A stretch of 64,000 nt of DNA, from the NCBI GenBank assembly GCA_944385485.1, contig CALWXL010000002.1, positions 1 through 64,000 on the forward strand, read 5' to 3'. A model generated the notes under the pieces. It had not been told where the DNA came from. It worked only from the letters and a program-made list of their open reading frames with translations, and made no database searches. The DNA is from an uncultured Oscillospiraceae bacterium. Its GTDB lineage: Bacteria; Bacillota; Clostridia; Oscillospirales; Oscillospiraceae. The first letter of the stretch is position 1; each line of letters begins with the position of its first letter. Shown here piece by piece: positions 51,484-59,945 of the stretch. Made by a program: the position numbers and the translations under genes.

Positions 51484-52479
51484 TCAAGGGGTGTTTTGGG
51501 TGCTTTCATAGACCGCCGCCACCTGGTCCAGCCGCTGCTGAAATTCCTCCACTGCCCAGGCGGGAGAGAGCACCTCCACCTGCTGCCCCAGCCCGAACAG
51601 CCACCCCCAGAAGGGCGGGCTCACCACTAAGTCCAACGTCACCGTGAAATGTGCCTCATCCTGGGGTACCAACATGATATCCTGCCCAAATCGGTCCAGA
51701 AACACCCCGGCCAGCGAGGCAGCGCAGCGCAGCCGCAGCTGGCAGGGCCGCCCGGCGTACATGCCAAAATGGCGGCGGGTGTATCCCTCCAGGTCCCAAG
51801 TCCCCCGGTCCCTGCCCCGCTCCTGGGTGATCTGGATGTCCTCCATCTTGTCCACCCGGTAGTGGCGCACCTCTTCCTGGGTGTGATCCCATCCGGCCAG
51901 ATAATAGTTCTCATTGTCCCAGATCAGGCCGTAGGGCGTAACCGGATACCGCTCCCCATTTCGACGATAAACCCTCTGTTTATACATATTCACTTCAAAA
52001 TAGCGGAAAGTAATCACCCGATGGTCGGCAATGGCTCCGTGGAGGCGGTCCACGTTATAGAAAATGCTCTCGTTCATGGTCTTGATGCGCCGATCCACAT
52101 ACACCTGACGCTGCAGCTGCCGGGCCTGATGCACCGAGGCCAGGGACTCCAACTTCCCAATGAGGGCGCTGCTCTTTTTTTCGGTGAGAAAGCGGCTGGA
52201 CTGCACCGCATCCACCAGCAGCTTCAGCTCTGCCAGCTCAAACTCCCGCTGGCCGATGAACCAGCCGCCTCCCACGCCCCGCCGGGTCTGCACGTCAAAT
52301 CCCAGCTGCCGCAGCTGATCCATGTCGTCATAGATGCTCTTTCGCTCCGCTGGAGCATTCCACCGCTCCAATTCCTCCTGGAGCTGCCCCAAGGTGAGGG
52401 GGTGCTCCTCGTCACTGTGCCTGAGGAGATACCGGGCCAGCACCAGCAGCTTCCTCTTGTGATTGGCTCTCTTGGGCAT
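51484..52479 (-). CDS. HTH and WYL-domain transcriptional regulator
   Basis: A 331-aa regulator with an N-terminal winged helix (KRKLLVLARYLLRHSDEEHP, LERWNAPAERKSIYDDMDQL, GFDVQTRRGVGGGWFIG) and a WYL domain (HRVITFRYFEVNMYKQRVYR, TPYGLIWDNENYYLAGWD, RVDKMEDIQIT). WYL domains bind small ligands or nucleic acids and regulate stress, defence or metabolism. The start at 52479 follows AAGGAGGG. Monocistronic; targets unknown. Confidence 0.9.
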   Translation of the reverse strand: MPKRANHKRKLLVLARYLLRHSDEEHPLTLGQLQEELERWNAPAERKSIYDDMDQLRQLGFDVQTRRGVGGGWFIGQREFELAELKLLVDAVQSSRFLTEKKSSALIGKLESLASVHQARQLQRQVYVDRRIKTMNESIFYNVDRLHGAIADHRVITFRYFEVNMYKQRVYRRNGERYPVTPYGLIWDNENYYLAGWDHTQEEVRHYRVDKMEDIQITQERGRDRGTWDLEGYTRRHFGMYAGRPCQLRLRCAASLAGVFLDRFGQDIMLVPQDEAHFTVTLDLVVSPPFWGWLFGLGQQVEVLSPAWAVEEFQQRLDQVAAVYESTQNTP

Positions 52480-52539
52480 AGTCTTCCCTCCTTGTCCTCC
52501 CCAGTATACCACAGTCAAAGTCCCATTTATAGGACTAAA

Positions 52540-52569
52540 AAAGCGGAGCCGACGACTCGGCTCCGCTTT
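52540..52569 (-). terminator. Rho-independent terminator of metY / nucleotidyltransferase transcript
   Basis: AAAGCGGAGCCGA / TCGGCTCCGCTTT with CGAC loop; minus-strand U-tract from the A-run at 52537-52542. Confidence 0.85.
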
Positions 52570-52602
52570 GGGACTTCTTTGATTGCCCGGGAAATATCCG
52601 TT

Positions 52603-53343
52603 TTAACCCTGGCGCAGCACGTCCTCCACCTGCTGCAACTGCTCCACGGTGTTGACCCCCAACATCTCCATGGGGGAACAGGTGTCACACAGGGCCACCT
52701 TGCCCCCTGCCTTGGCGATGAGGGCAGGCACGTCGGTGAGATAGTACTCTCCCTGAGCGTTGTCGGTGGTCAGCTTATCCAGACAGGCCAGCAGATCCCC
52801 CACCCGGAAGACATAAGTGGCCACATTCACCTCGGTGATGGCAGCCTGCTCGGGGGTGCAGTCCTTGGCCTCTACAATGGCAGCAAAGTGGCCGTCCTCA
52901 TCCCGGATGATGCGGCCATAGTTGCCGCCCTCCTCCAGATGAGCGGAGAGCATGGTGCAGGCGCAGCCGCTTTCCAGGTGAGTGCGGATGAGGCTCTGGA
53001 AGGTCTCTTTTCGCATCAGGGGCGTGTCCCCGCAGCAGATGAGCACATGGCTGTCGGGGTCGGTGAGCAGAGGAGCGGCATAGCGCACAGCCCCGCCGGT
53101 GCCGTTGAGCACCTCCTGCTCCACGCTGGGATACTCGGGGAACCGGGCACGTACCTTGTCCCCCATCCAGCCCACCACCAAAATGGTGTCCTCCTTGGGG
53201 AGGAAGTCCAGGGATTTCAACACATAGTGCAGCAGAGGTTTTCCATCCGCCTGCCGCAGCACCTTGGGCAGATCAATGCCCTCGGTTTGCAGCCGGGTGC
53301 CCTTACCCGCTGCCAGAACCACAGCTTGAATCTTGTGATCCAT
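52603..53343 (-). CDS. GlmU-like nucleotidyltransferase without acetyltransferase domain
   Basis: A 246-aa nucleotide-sugar pyrophosphorylase domain: AVVLAAGKGTRLQTEGIDLP with the G-x-G-T-R loop and K, VEQEVLNGTGGAVRYAAPLL, HVLICCGDTPLMRKETF with the metal aspartate, GGNYGRIIRDEDG and EVNVATYVF. It matches the N-terminal uridyltransferase half of GlmU but stops before the left-handed beta-helix, so it is either a stand-alone UDP-HexNAc pyrophosphorylase or a related NTP transferase. It follows metY by 23 bp; the functional link is unclear. The start could also be 53355. Confidence 0.85.
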   Translation of the reverse strand: MDHKIQAVVLAAGKGTRLQTEGIDLPKVLRQADGKPLLHYVLKSLDFLPKEDTILVVGWMGDKVRARFPEYPSVEQEVLNGTGGAVRYAAPLLTDPDSHVLICCGDTPLMRKETFQSLIRTHLESGCACTMLSAHLEEGGNYGRIIRDEDGHFAAIVEAKDCTPEQAAITEVNVATYVFRVGDLLACLDKLTTDNAQGEYYLTDVPALIAKAGGKVALCDTCSPMEMLGVNTVEQLQQVEDVLRQG

Positions 53344-53366
53344 AACTCCTACCATCCTTTCTCTTG

Positions 53367-54641
53367 TTACACCTCAGCCAGAGCCTGCTCCACGTCGGCA
53401 ATGAGGTCCTCCAGATCTTCGATGCCCACGGACAGACGCACCAGGTCGGGGGATACGCCGGCAGCCACCAGCTCCTCGTCGTTCATCTGCCGATGGGTGG
53501 AGGAGGCGGGGTGGAGCACGCAGGTCTTGGCATCCGCCACATGGGTGGCGATGGAGCACAGCTTCAGCCCGGCCATAAACTTCTCGGCGGCGGCCCGTCC
53601 GCCCTTGACGCCAAAGGAGACTACGCCACAGCTGCCATGGGGCAGGTACTTCTGGCCCAGCTCATAATAGGGATCGCCGGGCAGGCCCACATAACGCACC
53701 CAAGCCACCTTCTCATGGTTGGACAGGTACTCCGCCATGCCCTGGGCGTTGGCGCAGTGCTTGGCCATGCGCAGGGGCAGGGTCTCCATGCCCACACCCA
53801 ACAGATAGGAGTTCATGGGGGCGGGGGTGGCGCCCAGGTCCCGCATCAGCTGCACCACGCACTTGGTGATGTAGGCTCCACCTTGGCCAAAGGCCTGGGT
53901 GTACACCAGTCCGTGGTAGCTCTCATCGGGAGTGGTCAGGCCGGGGAACTTATCGGCGTGAGCCTCCCAGTTGAAGTTACCGGAATCCACAATGGCGCCG
54001 CCCACGGCGTTGGCGTGGCCATCCAGGTACTTGGTGGTGGAGTGGGTGACGATGTCAGCGCCGAACTCAAAGGGGTGGCAGTTGGCAGGGGTGGCGAAGG
54101 TGTTGTCCACAATCAGGGGCACCCCATTTTTATGGGCCACTCGGGCAAACTTCTCAATGTCCAGCACCACCAGAGAGGGGTTGGCGATGGTCTCGCCAAA
54201 CACCGCCTTGGTGTTGGGCCGGAAGGCAGCCTGAAGCTCCTCCTCGGAGCAGTCGGGATCTACAAAGGTAAAGTCAATGCCCATGCGCTTCATGGTCACG
54301 GCAAACAGGTTATAGGTGCCGCCGTAGATGGTGGCAGAGGCCACCACATGGTCCCCGGCAGAAGCGATGTTGAACACCGCAAAGAAATTGGCGGCCTGCC
54401 CCGAAGCGAGCAGCATCGCGGCAGAGCCTCCCTCCAGCTCACACAGCCGGGCGGCTACAGCGTCGCTGGTGGGGTTTTGCAGTCGGGTATAGAAGTACCC
54501 GGAGGCCTGCAGGTCAAACAGCTTTCCCATGTCCTCGCTGGTCTCGTAACGGAACGTGGTGGACTGGATGATGGGAATGTTGCGGGGTTCTCCGTTGCCG
54601 GGCCGATACCCTGCGTGGAGACAGCTGGTGTCAAATTTCAT
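53367..54641 (-). CDS. metY: O-acetylhomoserine sulfhydrylase (PLP enzyme)
   Basis: A 424-aa Cys/Met-metabolism PLP enzyme. The start at 54641 follows AAAGGAAG at 9 nt. MetY-type features: DTSCLHAGYRPGNGEPRNIP, STTFRYETSEDMGKLF, YTRLQNPTSDAVAARL, ASGQAANFFAVFNIASAGDH, PLIVDNTFATPANCHPFEFG and the PLP lysine in HSTTKYLDGHANAVGG. It makes homocysteine (or methionine) from O-acetylhomoserine and sulfide or methanethiol. Only about 60 nt of leader separate promoter and ATG, so no SAM riboswitch is present. Confidence 0.94.
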   Translation of the reverse strand: MKFDTSCLHAGYRPGNGEPRNIPIIQSTTFRYETSEDMGKLFDLQASGYFYTRLQNPTSDAVAARLCELEGGSAAMLLASGQAANFFAVFNIASAGDHVVASATIYGGTYNLFAVTMKRMGIDFTFVDPDCSEEELQAAFRPNTKAVFGETIANPSLVVLDIEKFARVAHKNGVPLIVDNTFATPANCHPFEFGADIVTHSTTKYLDGHANAVGGAIVDSGNFNWEAHADKFPGLTTPDESYHGLVYTQAFGQGGAYITKCVVQLMRDLGATPAPMNSYLLGVGMETLPLRMAKHCANAQGMAEYLSNHEKVAWVRYVGLPGDPYYELGQKYLPHGSCGVVSFGVKGGRAAAEKFMAGLKLCSIATHVADAKTCVLHPASSTHRQMNDEELVAAGVSPDLVRLSVGIEDLEDLIADVEQALAEV

Positions 54642-54681
54642 GGGAACGCTTCCTTTCCGTCGAATTGGGGTAATCTTCGTT

Positions 54682-54710
54682 ATAGTAGCATAGTAAAGTA
54701 CCTCTGTCAA
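54682..54710 (-). promoter_or_regulatory. metY promoter
   Basis: Minus strand TTGACA (54705-54710), 17-bp spacer, TACTAT (54682-54687). It begins 1 base after the stop of the GerMN lipoprotein gene. Confidence 0.82.
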
Positions 54711-54711
54711 C

Positions 54712-55623
54712 TCAGGTGGGAGAGGGGGATGGGGCCTGAGATTGGGTGGGCTGGCTGACCAGCACATCCCCGTACCACTCCAGAGGCTGGCCCTCCACCA
54801 GAAGCTGCACTTGCTCCACATTTTCCAGGCTGCACAGGGTGTTGACCAGGGAGTCGATGACCATCTGCTGCTCCCACTCCTGCTGGGGAATCTGCTGCAA
54901 AAAGACCCCGGACAGGTCCACATAGCACACCTTTCCCTCCTGGCGGGCGGAAAGCACCTTCAAGTCAGCCGGCAAAATCCGCTCCAAGCCCTCATCCTGG
55001 GGCCCGGCGATCAGTGCCTCCAGCACCACCTGGGCCACCGAGTCACTTTCCGTAAGGCGGAACACCCGGAACTCAAACCCCAGTTCCTGGCTGTCCTTGC
55101 GGCGGAAGTGAAGGGCAGCTGTCACCTCCACCGGCTCCTCCTCCGCCCCGGTAAACATCACATCCTGGGCGGTGAAGACCTGGCGGTCCCGGTATGGAAG
55201 CTGGTTTCCGTTGACGGTGATGCACACCTCCTCCACTCCCTCCAGCTGGGTGAGGGTGAGGGTGATGCAGTAGTCGGCCAAGGTCAGCTCAATGCCCACC
55301 AGGTCACCGTAGGGCCAGGAGAGATCCACGGTGACCCGCTTCCCCTCCTGTTTCCACTGCTGCAAATGAGTTCCCTCCGGGAAGGGCGAGATGAGGCCGC
55401 TCTTTTCCGAAGGGCCGGAGAGCAGGGCCTCCATCAGCTCGGGCACCCCCATCTCTCCGGTATATGGTGTGGACTCCAGCGCTGTGGTAGCGTTGTCCCA
55501 CTCCTCCAGATTGGCGGTGTACCACAAACTTGCACCATCCTGGTGCGAACGGGAGGCGCAGCCTGTCAGAGAAATCAGCAGGACCAGAGCCAGCAGCCCA
55601 GCCCACCCATTATTTCTTCTCAC
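54712..55623 (-). CDS. GerMN-domain lipoprotein
   Basis: A 303-aa lipoprotein starting with GTG at 55623 (AAGGAGGG 10 nt upstream), overlapping the kinase stop by 14 bp. A signal peptide with lipobox LISLTGCASR anchors it outside the membrane. Two GerMN-type domains are visible: residues about 50-160 (LMEALLSGPSEKSGLISPFP, GKRVTVDLSW, YCITLTLTQLEGVEEVCITV) and 175-285 (VLEALIAGPQDEGLERILPA, GKVCYVDLSGVFLQ, SLVNTLCSLENVEQVQLLVE). GerMN domains occur in spore germination proteins and in LpqB partners of two-component kinases. Here it may modulate the adjacent sensor kinase; inference. Confidence 0.88.
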   Translation of the reverse strand: MRRNNGWAGLLALVLLISLTGCASRSHQDGASLWYTANLEEWDNATTALESTPYTGEMGVPELMEALLSGPSEKSGLISPFPEGTHLQQWKQEGKRVTVDLSWPYGDLVGIELTLADYCITLTLTQLEGVEEVCITVNGNQLPYRDRQVFTAQDVMFTGAEEEPVEVTAALHFRRKDSQELGFEFRVFRLTESDSVAQVVLEALIAGPQDEGLERILPADLKVLSARQEGKVCYVDLSGVFLQQIPQQEWEQQMVIDSLVNTLCSLENVEQVQLLVEGQPLEWYGDVLVSQPTQSQAPSPSPT

Positions 55624-57106
55624 TGTCGGTCCCTCCTTGATCCAGCCGTGGCAGCGTGACGGTAAATTGGGCCCCCACGCCGTCCGGGCCCCGCTGGGCG
55701 GTGATGTCTCCGCCGTGGAGACGGGCGGTGTCCCGGGCAATGGAGAGGCCCAAACCCGTACCGCCCGCCTCCCGGGAGCGAGCCTTGTCCACCCGGTAGA
55801 AACGGTCAAAGATCCGGGGCAGGTCCTCCTCGGGGATGCCCACACCGGTGTCCCGCACCGTCAGGGTCACCCACGCACCCGCTTGCTCCACCGTCACTTC
55901 CACCCTGCCCCCGGGCAAGTTGTATTTCACGGCATTTTCCATCAGGTTGAAGGCCACTTGGTACAGATCATCCTGCGTTGCCAGAACCCGACAGTCGGGC
56001 TGGAGGTGATAGACCAGCTCTACCTCCACCGACCGGGCCAGCGGCAGCAGCATATGGCCCACCTTTTCCACCAGTTGTCCCACATCCACTGGTCCCCGTT
56101 CCCGCTGAGGATGGGAGTCCAGCTTGGACAGGGTGAGCAAATGCTGGCTGATGCGGGTCAGGCGGTCTGCCTCTTCTCCAATGTCCGAGACAAATTCCCG
56201 CACCGTGACCATATCTACCGAGTCGTTTTGCAAAATGGAGTCGGCCAGCAGCCGGATGGAGGCCAGAGGCGTTTTCAGCTCATGGGAGGCATCGGAGACA
56301 AAACGCCGTCGCACCTCCTCAATGGTCTGCAAGCGGTCGGTGAGCTGGTTGAATTCCATGGCCAGCTGGGCCATCTCGTCTTTGCCCTGCACCGCCACCC
56401 GGTGGCTGTACTCACCCTCTCGCACCGAGCGGATACCGCCCAGCAGCCGGGAGGTGTTCCGGGTCAGTGCTTTGGACAAAATCAGAGACGCCACCAGAGC
56501 CACCACACAGATGACCACCGAGATATAGCGCAAGTTGGACTGGATGGAGAGAAGCACTTCCGCCTGTTCGGTGTCGTATTCATAGAGGTACACCGCCCCC
56601 AGGGTCACACCACGATACACCGCAGGAACTGCCACACGGGTGCGGAACGCCCCCTGACGGTATTCCGAGCGGCACACATCCTCCCCTCGCAGGGCCGCCA
56701 CCACCTCCGCGATGATGGCATAGTCCCCGGTGCGTCGGTCCAGGGTTGAGCTATCATAGAGGATGAGGCCGGACTCATCCGTGACCAGTACCCGGGTCCC
56801 CTGCATATCGTCCAGCAGCTCCATGGCCTGAGTGACGCCTTCCTCTGTGAGGGTCTCGGACACCGCCAGGGCGCTGCCAATGGCCAGGGCCTGACGCTTC
56901 AAAGAGGTCTCTTTGGCGGAAAACACCACATTCTGTGCCATGAGCAACGGATAGGTGTTGAGTACCAGCACAATGGCCACCACCAGCAGCAGATAGGTGA
57001 GCACATACTTGACCTGAATGCTGTAGAAAAAGGGTACCTCTCCTGCCTTGCGCACCAGGCTCTCATGGCGGGCTCGCTGCCGCCACCGTTTCCACAGTTT
57101 CTTCAT
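55610..57106 (-). CDS. Membrane sensor histidine kinase
   Basis: A 498-aa kinase: membrane helix about 33-55, extracellular PAS/Cache-like domain (GTRVLVTDESGLILYDSSTL), second helix about 195-215, HAMP segment (LLGGIRSVREGEYSHRV), dimerisation box SDASHELKTPLASIRLLADS with the phosphorylated His, N box NLMENAVKYNLPGGRV, G1 DTGVGIPEEDLPRIFDRFYR and G2 GGTGLGLSIARDTARLHGG. Resembles WalK/PhoR-type envelope kinases. Overlaps the response regulator by 4 bp and precedes the GerMN lipoprotein, forming a coupled signalling operon. Confidence 0.95.
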   Translation of the reverse strand: MKKLWKRWRQRARHESLVRKAGEVPFFYSIQVKYVLTYLLLVVAIVLVLNTYPLLMAQNVVFSAKETSLKRQALAIGSALAVSETLTEEGVTQAMELLDDMQGTRVLVTDESGLILYDSSTLDRRTGDYAIIAEVVAALRGEDVCRSEYRQGAFRTRVAVPAVYRGVTLGAVYLYEYDTEQAEVLLSIQSNLRYISVVICVVALVASLILSKALTRNTSRLLGGIRSVREGEYSHRVAVQGKDEMAQLAMEFNQLTDRLQTIEEVRRRFVSDASHELKTPLASIRLLADSILQNDSVDMVTVREFVSDIGEEADRLTRISQHLLTLSKLDSHPQRERGPVDVGQLVEKVGHMLLPLARSVEVELVYHLQPDCRVLATQDDLYQVAFNLMENAVKYNLPGGRVEVTVEQAGAWVTLTVRDTGVGIPEEDLPRIFDRFYRVDKARSREAGGTGLGLSIARDTARLHGGDITAQRGPDGVGAQFTVTLPRLDQGGTDSEKK

Positions 57107-57798
57107 GGGGTCTCACTGCTCAGATAGTAGCCCACCCCCCACTTGGTGAGGATGTGGGTGGGGTTGGCGGGGTCCGGCTCCAATTTCTCCCGCAGGCGGC
57201 GGATGTGCACGTCCACGGTGCGAAATTCCCCCACATATTCGTAGCCCCACACCAGGTTGAGCAGATTTTCCCGGCTGTACACCCGGCCCGGGTTGCGCAT
57301 AAGCAGCTCCATGAGGTCAAACTCTTTGGCGGTGAGCTCCACCACCTGTCCTTGGCGTCGCGCCACCCGCTGAGCCAAATCCAGAGTAATGCCCCCGTGT
57401 TCCAGGCAGTTTTCCGCCTTTTTCTGCTGGGTAGAGGTCCCGGCCCGGCGCAGCAGGGCCCGAATGCGGGCCTTTACCTCCAGAATGTTGAACGGTTTGG
57501 TGATGTAGTCGTCAGCGCCACACTCAAAGCCGATGATCTTGTCCGCATCTTCGCCCTTGGCGGTGAGCATGATGATGGGGACGTTGGAGAACTCCCGGAT
57601 CTTCATGCACGCCTGCAACCCGTCAATTTTGGGCATCATCAAATCCAGAATGATGAGATCAAAACGGCCGCTTCTGGCCAGCTCCACCGCTTCCTCTCCG
57701 TCACTTCCCGTCTCCACATGATATCCTTCATTTTCCAAATTAAACTTGATTCCTTTGACCAGCAGACGCTCGTCGTCCACCACAAGTATGTTGGGCAT
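57103..57798 (-). CDS. OmpR/PhoB-family response regulator
   Basis: A 231-aa regulator: receiver domain ILVVDDERLLVKGIKFNLEN with acidic pocket DD, phospho-aspartate in LIILDLMMPKIDG, PIIMLTAKGEDADK and YITKPFNILEVKARI; C-terminal winged helix VVELTAKEFDLMELLMRNPG, SRENLLNLVWGYEYVGEFRT and VDVHIRRLREKLEPD. It is close to WalR/PhoP in form. Located between comEA (19 bp upstream) and the kinase. Targets are likely cell-wall genes, possibly including the divergent dacF; inference. Confidence 0.95.
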   Translation of the reverse strand: MPNILVVDDERLLVKGIKFNLENEGYHVETGSDGEEAVELARSGRFDLIILDLMMPKIDGLQACMKIREFSNVPIIMLTAKGEDADKIIGFECGADDYITKPFNILEVKARIRALLRRAGTSTQQKKAENCLEHGGITLDLAQRVARRQGQVVELTAKEFDLMELLMRNPGRVYSRENLLNLVWGYEYVGEFRTVDVHIRRLREKLEPDPANPTHILTKWGVGYYLSSETP

Positions 57799-57816
57799 GT
57801 GTCTTTCCCTCCCCCA

Positions 57817-58158
57817 TTACACACAAATCTGATCCAGCAGCGATTCCACCATCGTTTCGCTGATTCCCGGCACTTCTATGAGATGCTCGGGATATTCAAA
57901 CGGGCCATGCTCCTGTCTGTATTCCACAATGGCCTGTGCCAACGTCGGGCCAATCCCAGGCAGCTGATCCAGCTGCTCCTCGGTGGCCAAATTGATGTTG
58001 AGTTTGCCTCGATCCAGAACGGAAAATTCCACGCCAGACTGAGGTCCGGGCCGCAGTTCCAGCTGGTCTATCTGCCCTTGGCGGACCAACCATATGGTCA
58101 GGGTGGCCAGGAGCATTCCGCACAGTACCGCCCCGATGGCCCGGCCTCCCATTCGCAT
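57817..58158 (-). CDS. comEA: ComEA-like helix-hairpin-helix protein
   Basis: A 113-aa protein with an N-terminal membrane anchor (AIGAVLCGMLLATLTIWLV) and a C-terminal double helix-hairpin-helix (KLNINLATEEQLDQLPGIGP, TLAQAIVEYRQEHGPF, LIEVPGISETMVESLLD), the DNA-binding part of the competence receptor ComEA. It is shorter than B. subtilis ComEA and lacks a SLBB-like oligomerisation domain, so a role in DNA uptake is not certain. The start at 58158 is preferred for the AAGGGGGGG before it. First gene of the comEA - regulator - kinase - lipoprotein run. Confidence 0.85.
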   Translation of the reverse strand: MRMGGRAIGAVLCGMLLATLTIWLVRQGQIDQLELRPGPQSGVEFSVLDRGKLNINLATEEQLDQLPGIGPTLAQAIVEYRQEHGPFEYPEHLIEVPGISETMVESLLDQICV

Positions 58159-58191
58159 CCTGTCCCCCCCTTTATTTTCCACGCTGCTGAG

Positions 58192-58220
58192 TTGCGTTTT
58201 TCTGTGAATTCTGATATAGT
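58192..58220 (+). promoter_or_regulatory. dacF promoter
   Basis: TTGCGT (58192-58197), 17-bp spacer, TATAGT (58215-58220). Confidence 0.72.
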
Positions 58221-58301
58221 AATAGCTGTCGCAGCAGAGAACGTTCTCTGCATGCCCGCTTTCACATTATAACACTATAACATAGTTTACGGGAGAATCA
58301 T

Positions 58302-59675
58302 ATGAAAAAATATCTGCGCTGTGCTGCGGCTCTGGCCACAGCCCTTGTGATGGCCGTGTCCCTCTGTGTCCCCGCTTTTGCGCTGGACGATCCAAAGCCC
58401 CACTGTACTTCCGCCATCGTGGTGGACGGGGACAACAACGAAGTACTCTACGACTACAACGCTTACGAAAAGCGGTATCCCGCTTCGGTGACCAAGATCA
58501 TGACCACCCTGGTGGTCCTCCGGGCCATTGATGCCGGAGAGCTCACTCTGGACACCCAGGTCACCGCCTCCAAGGAGGCCGTCACCCTCCCAGAAGGCAG
58601 TTCCACCGCCGGCATAGTTGAGGGCGAGGTACTTACCATCGAACAGCTGCTGTACTGCGATCTCCTGCCCTCGGGCAATGAGGCGTGCAACATTCTGGCC
58701 GAGGCCCTGTGTGGCTCAGAAGAGGCCTTTGTGGAGCGGATGAACCAGACCGCCGCCGATCTGGGCATGACCGGCACCCACTTTGCCAACCCCCACGGCC
58801 TCCACGACCCTGATCACTACACCACCGCCTATGACATCTACCTCATGGCCTCCGCTGCCATGAAGTACGACATCTTCCGCAAGATCGTCTCCACCCCCAC
58901 CTACACCCTGGAGCCCACCAACAAGGTGTCCGAGCCCCGGGTGCTCCACAGCACCAACGCCCTGATCAGCAACTGGTACGTGTCCGGCGTCACCTATTCC
59001 AAGGCCATCGGCATCAAGACCGGCTACACCGAGGAGGCGGGCCGCTGCCTGGCCTCCGCCGCCACGGATGAGCAGGGCCGCACCTTCTACTGTGTGGTGC
59101 TGGGCTCTGAGTACGCCCAGGACGCCGCCGGTAACTGGAAGTTCTACTCCTTCAGCGAGAGCTCCCGCCTGCTGGAGTGGGCCTTTAACAACTTCTCCCG
59201 CACCACCCTGCTCAGCGAGACCTCGGACAATGTGATCCGTGAGATTCCCGTGACCCTGGCCGGAGATGTGGGCCACGTTCTGGCCCAGCCTGTGGGCTCC
59301 ATCGAGGCCACCGTGCCCGAGTACGACCCCGCCAAGGCAGAGCTGAAAATGGACTTGCCCAAGAGTCTGGAGGCCCCCATCCAAAAGGGACAAGTGGTGG
59401 GCAGCGTCTCCCTGATCTACAACGGCATCAGCTACGGTTCCCTGGACATGGTGGCCACCGACGATGTGGAGCGCTCCAACTTCCAGTACACCATGAAGGT
59501 CATTTCGGACACCTGGGCCCTTTGGTGGGTGAAGCTGCTGGTGATTGCCGTGGTGGTGCTCATCCTTCTGGCCGTCTTCTACCTGCTCTTCATCCGTCCC
59601 GCCCAGCGGGGCCGCCGCCGGAAGTACGCGTATTCCGGCTCCCGCCGCTCCAGCTACCGGGGCCGTCGTCGATAA
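58302..59675 (+). CDS. dacF: D-alanyl-D-alanine carboxypeptidase (DacF/PBP5 type)
   Basis: A 457-aa secreted penicillin-binding protein trimming the terminal D-Ala from peptidoglycan stem peptides. Signal peptide (AAALATALVMAVSLCVPAFA, cut near residue 28); S11 motifs SVTK in YPASVTKIMTTL, SGN in LPSGNEACN, and KTG in IGIKTGYTEEAGR. A PBP5-like C-terminal beta domain follows, then a membrane helix (VKLLVIAVVVLILLAVFYLL) and an arginine/serine-rich tail (RGRRRKYAYSGSRRSS). A true transmembrane anchor replaces the usual amphipathic helix. Divergent from the comEA operon. Confidence 0.94.
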   Translation: MKKYLRCAAALATALVMAVSLCVPAFALDDPKPHCTSAIVVDGDNNEVLYDYNAYEKRYPASVTKIMTTLVVLRAIDAGELTLDTQVTASKEAVTLPEGSSTAGIVEGEVLTIEQLLYCDLLPSGNEACNILAEALCGSEEAFVERMNQTAADLGMTGTHFANPHGLHDPDHYTTAYDIYLMASAAMKYDIFRKIVSTPTYTLEPTNKVSEPRVLHSTNALISNWYVSGVTYSKAIGIKTGYTEEAGRCLASAATDEQGRTFYCVVLGSEYAQDAAGNWKFYSFSESSRLLEWAFNNFSRTTLLSETSDNVIREIPVTLAGDVGHVLAQPVGSIEATVPEYDPAKAELKMDLPKSLEAPIQKGQVVGSVSLIYNGISYGSLDMVATDDVERSNFQYTMKVISDTWALWWVKLLVIAVVVLILLAVFYLLFIRPAQRGRRRKYAYSGSRRSSYRGRRR

Positions 59676-59745
59676 GGACACATTCATTCACGATTTTTTC
59701 ATAATTCATTCTCAATTTAGACAACACTTCCCACCCCCCGGATGC

Positions 59746-59862
59746 TATGATGATGATGTCAGGAAGAAAGATATCAAAACACATCAACATCCTCCCTCTC
59801 TCTTTTCTCTTTCAAACAAACGCAGAACCGCCGGGGTTTCTACCCCGGCGGTTTTGTCTTTT
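59746..59862 (+). ncRNA. Putative CU-rich small RNA 1 (promoter -10 plus transcript)
   Basis: A -10-like TATGAT (59746-59751) is followed 7 bases later by GTCAGGAAGAA (59758), which is also the predicted 5' end of the paralogue. Then comes an unstructured CU-rich stretch with CATCCTCCCTCTCTC (complementary to Shine-Dalgarno sequences) and a terminator AACCGCCGGGGT / ACCCCGGCGGTT (59826-59853) with a U-rich tail. Predicted length about 105 nt. No coding frame is convincing. The -35 region lacks TTGACA but shares CACT and CCC blocks with sRNA 2, suggesting a common special promoter or activator. Confidence 0.72.
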
Positions 59863-59945
59863 CACCTTCTTGGCCTGTCTCCACCGTTCACACTTTCTTC
59901 TCAAAAGCTTCGCATTTTATCCATCACTCTCCCCTCTGGCTTTGC

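Noticed and set aside
54642..54711. Possible SAM riboswitch before metY
   Set aside because: Promoter and ATG are too close for a SAM aptamer and terminator.
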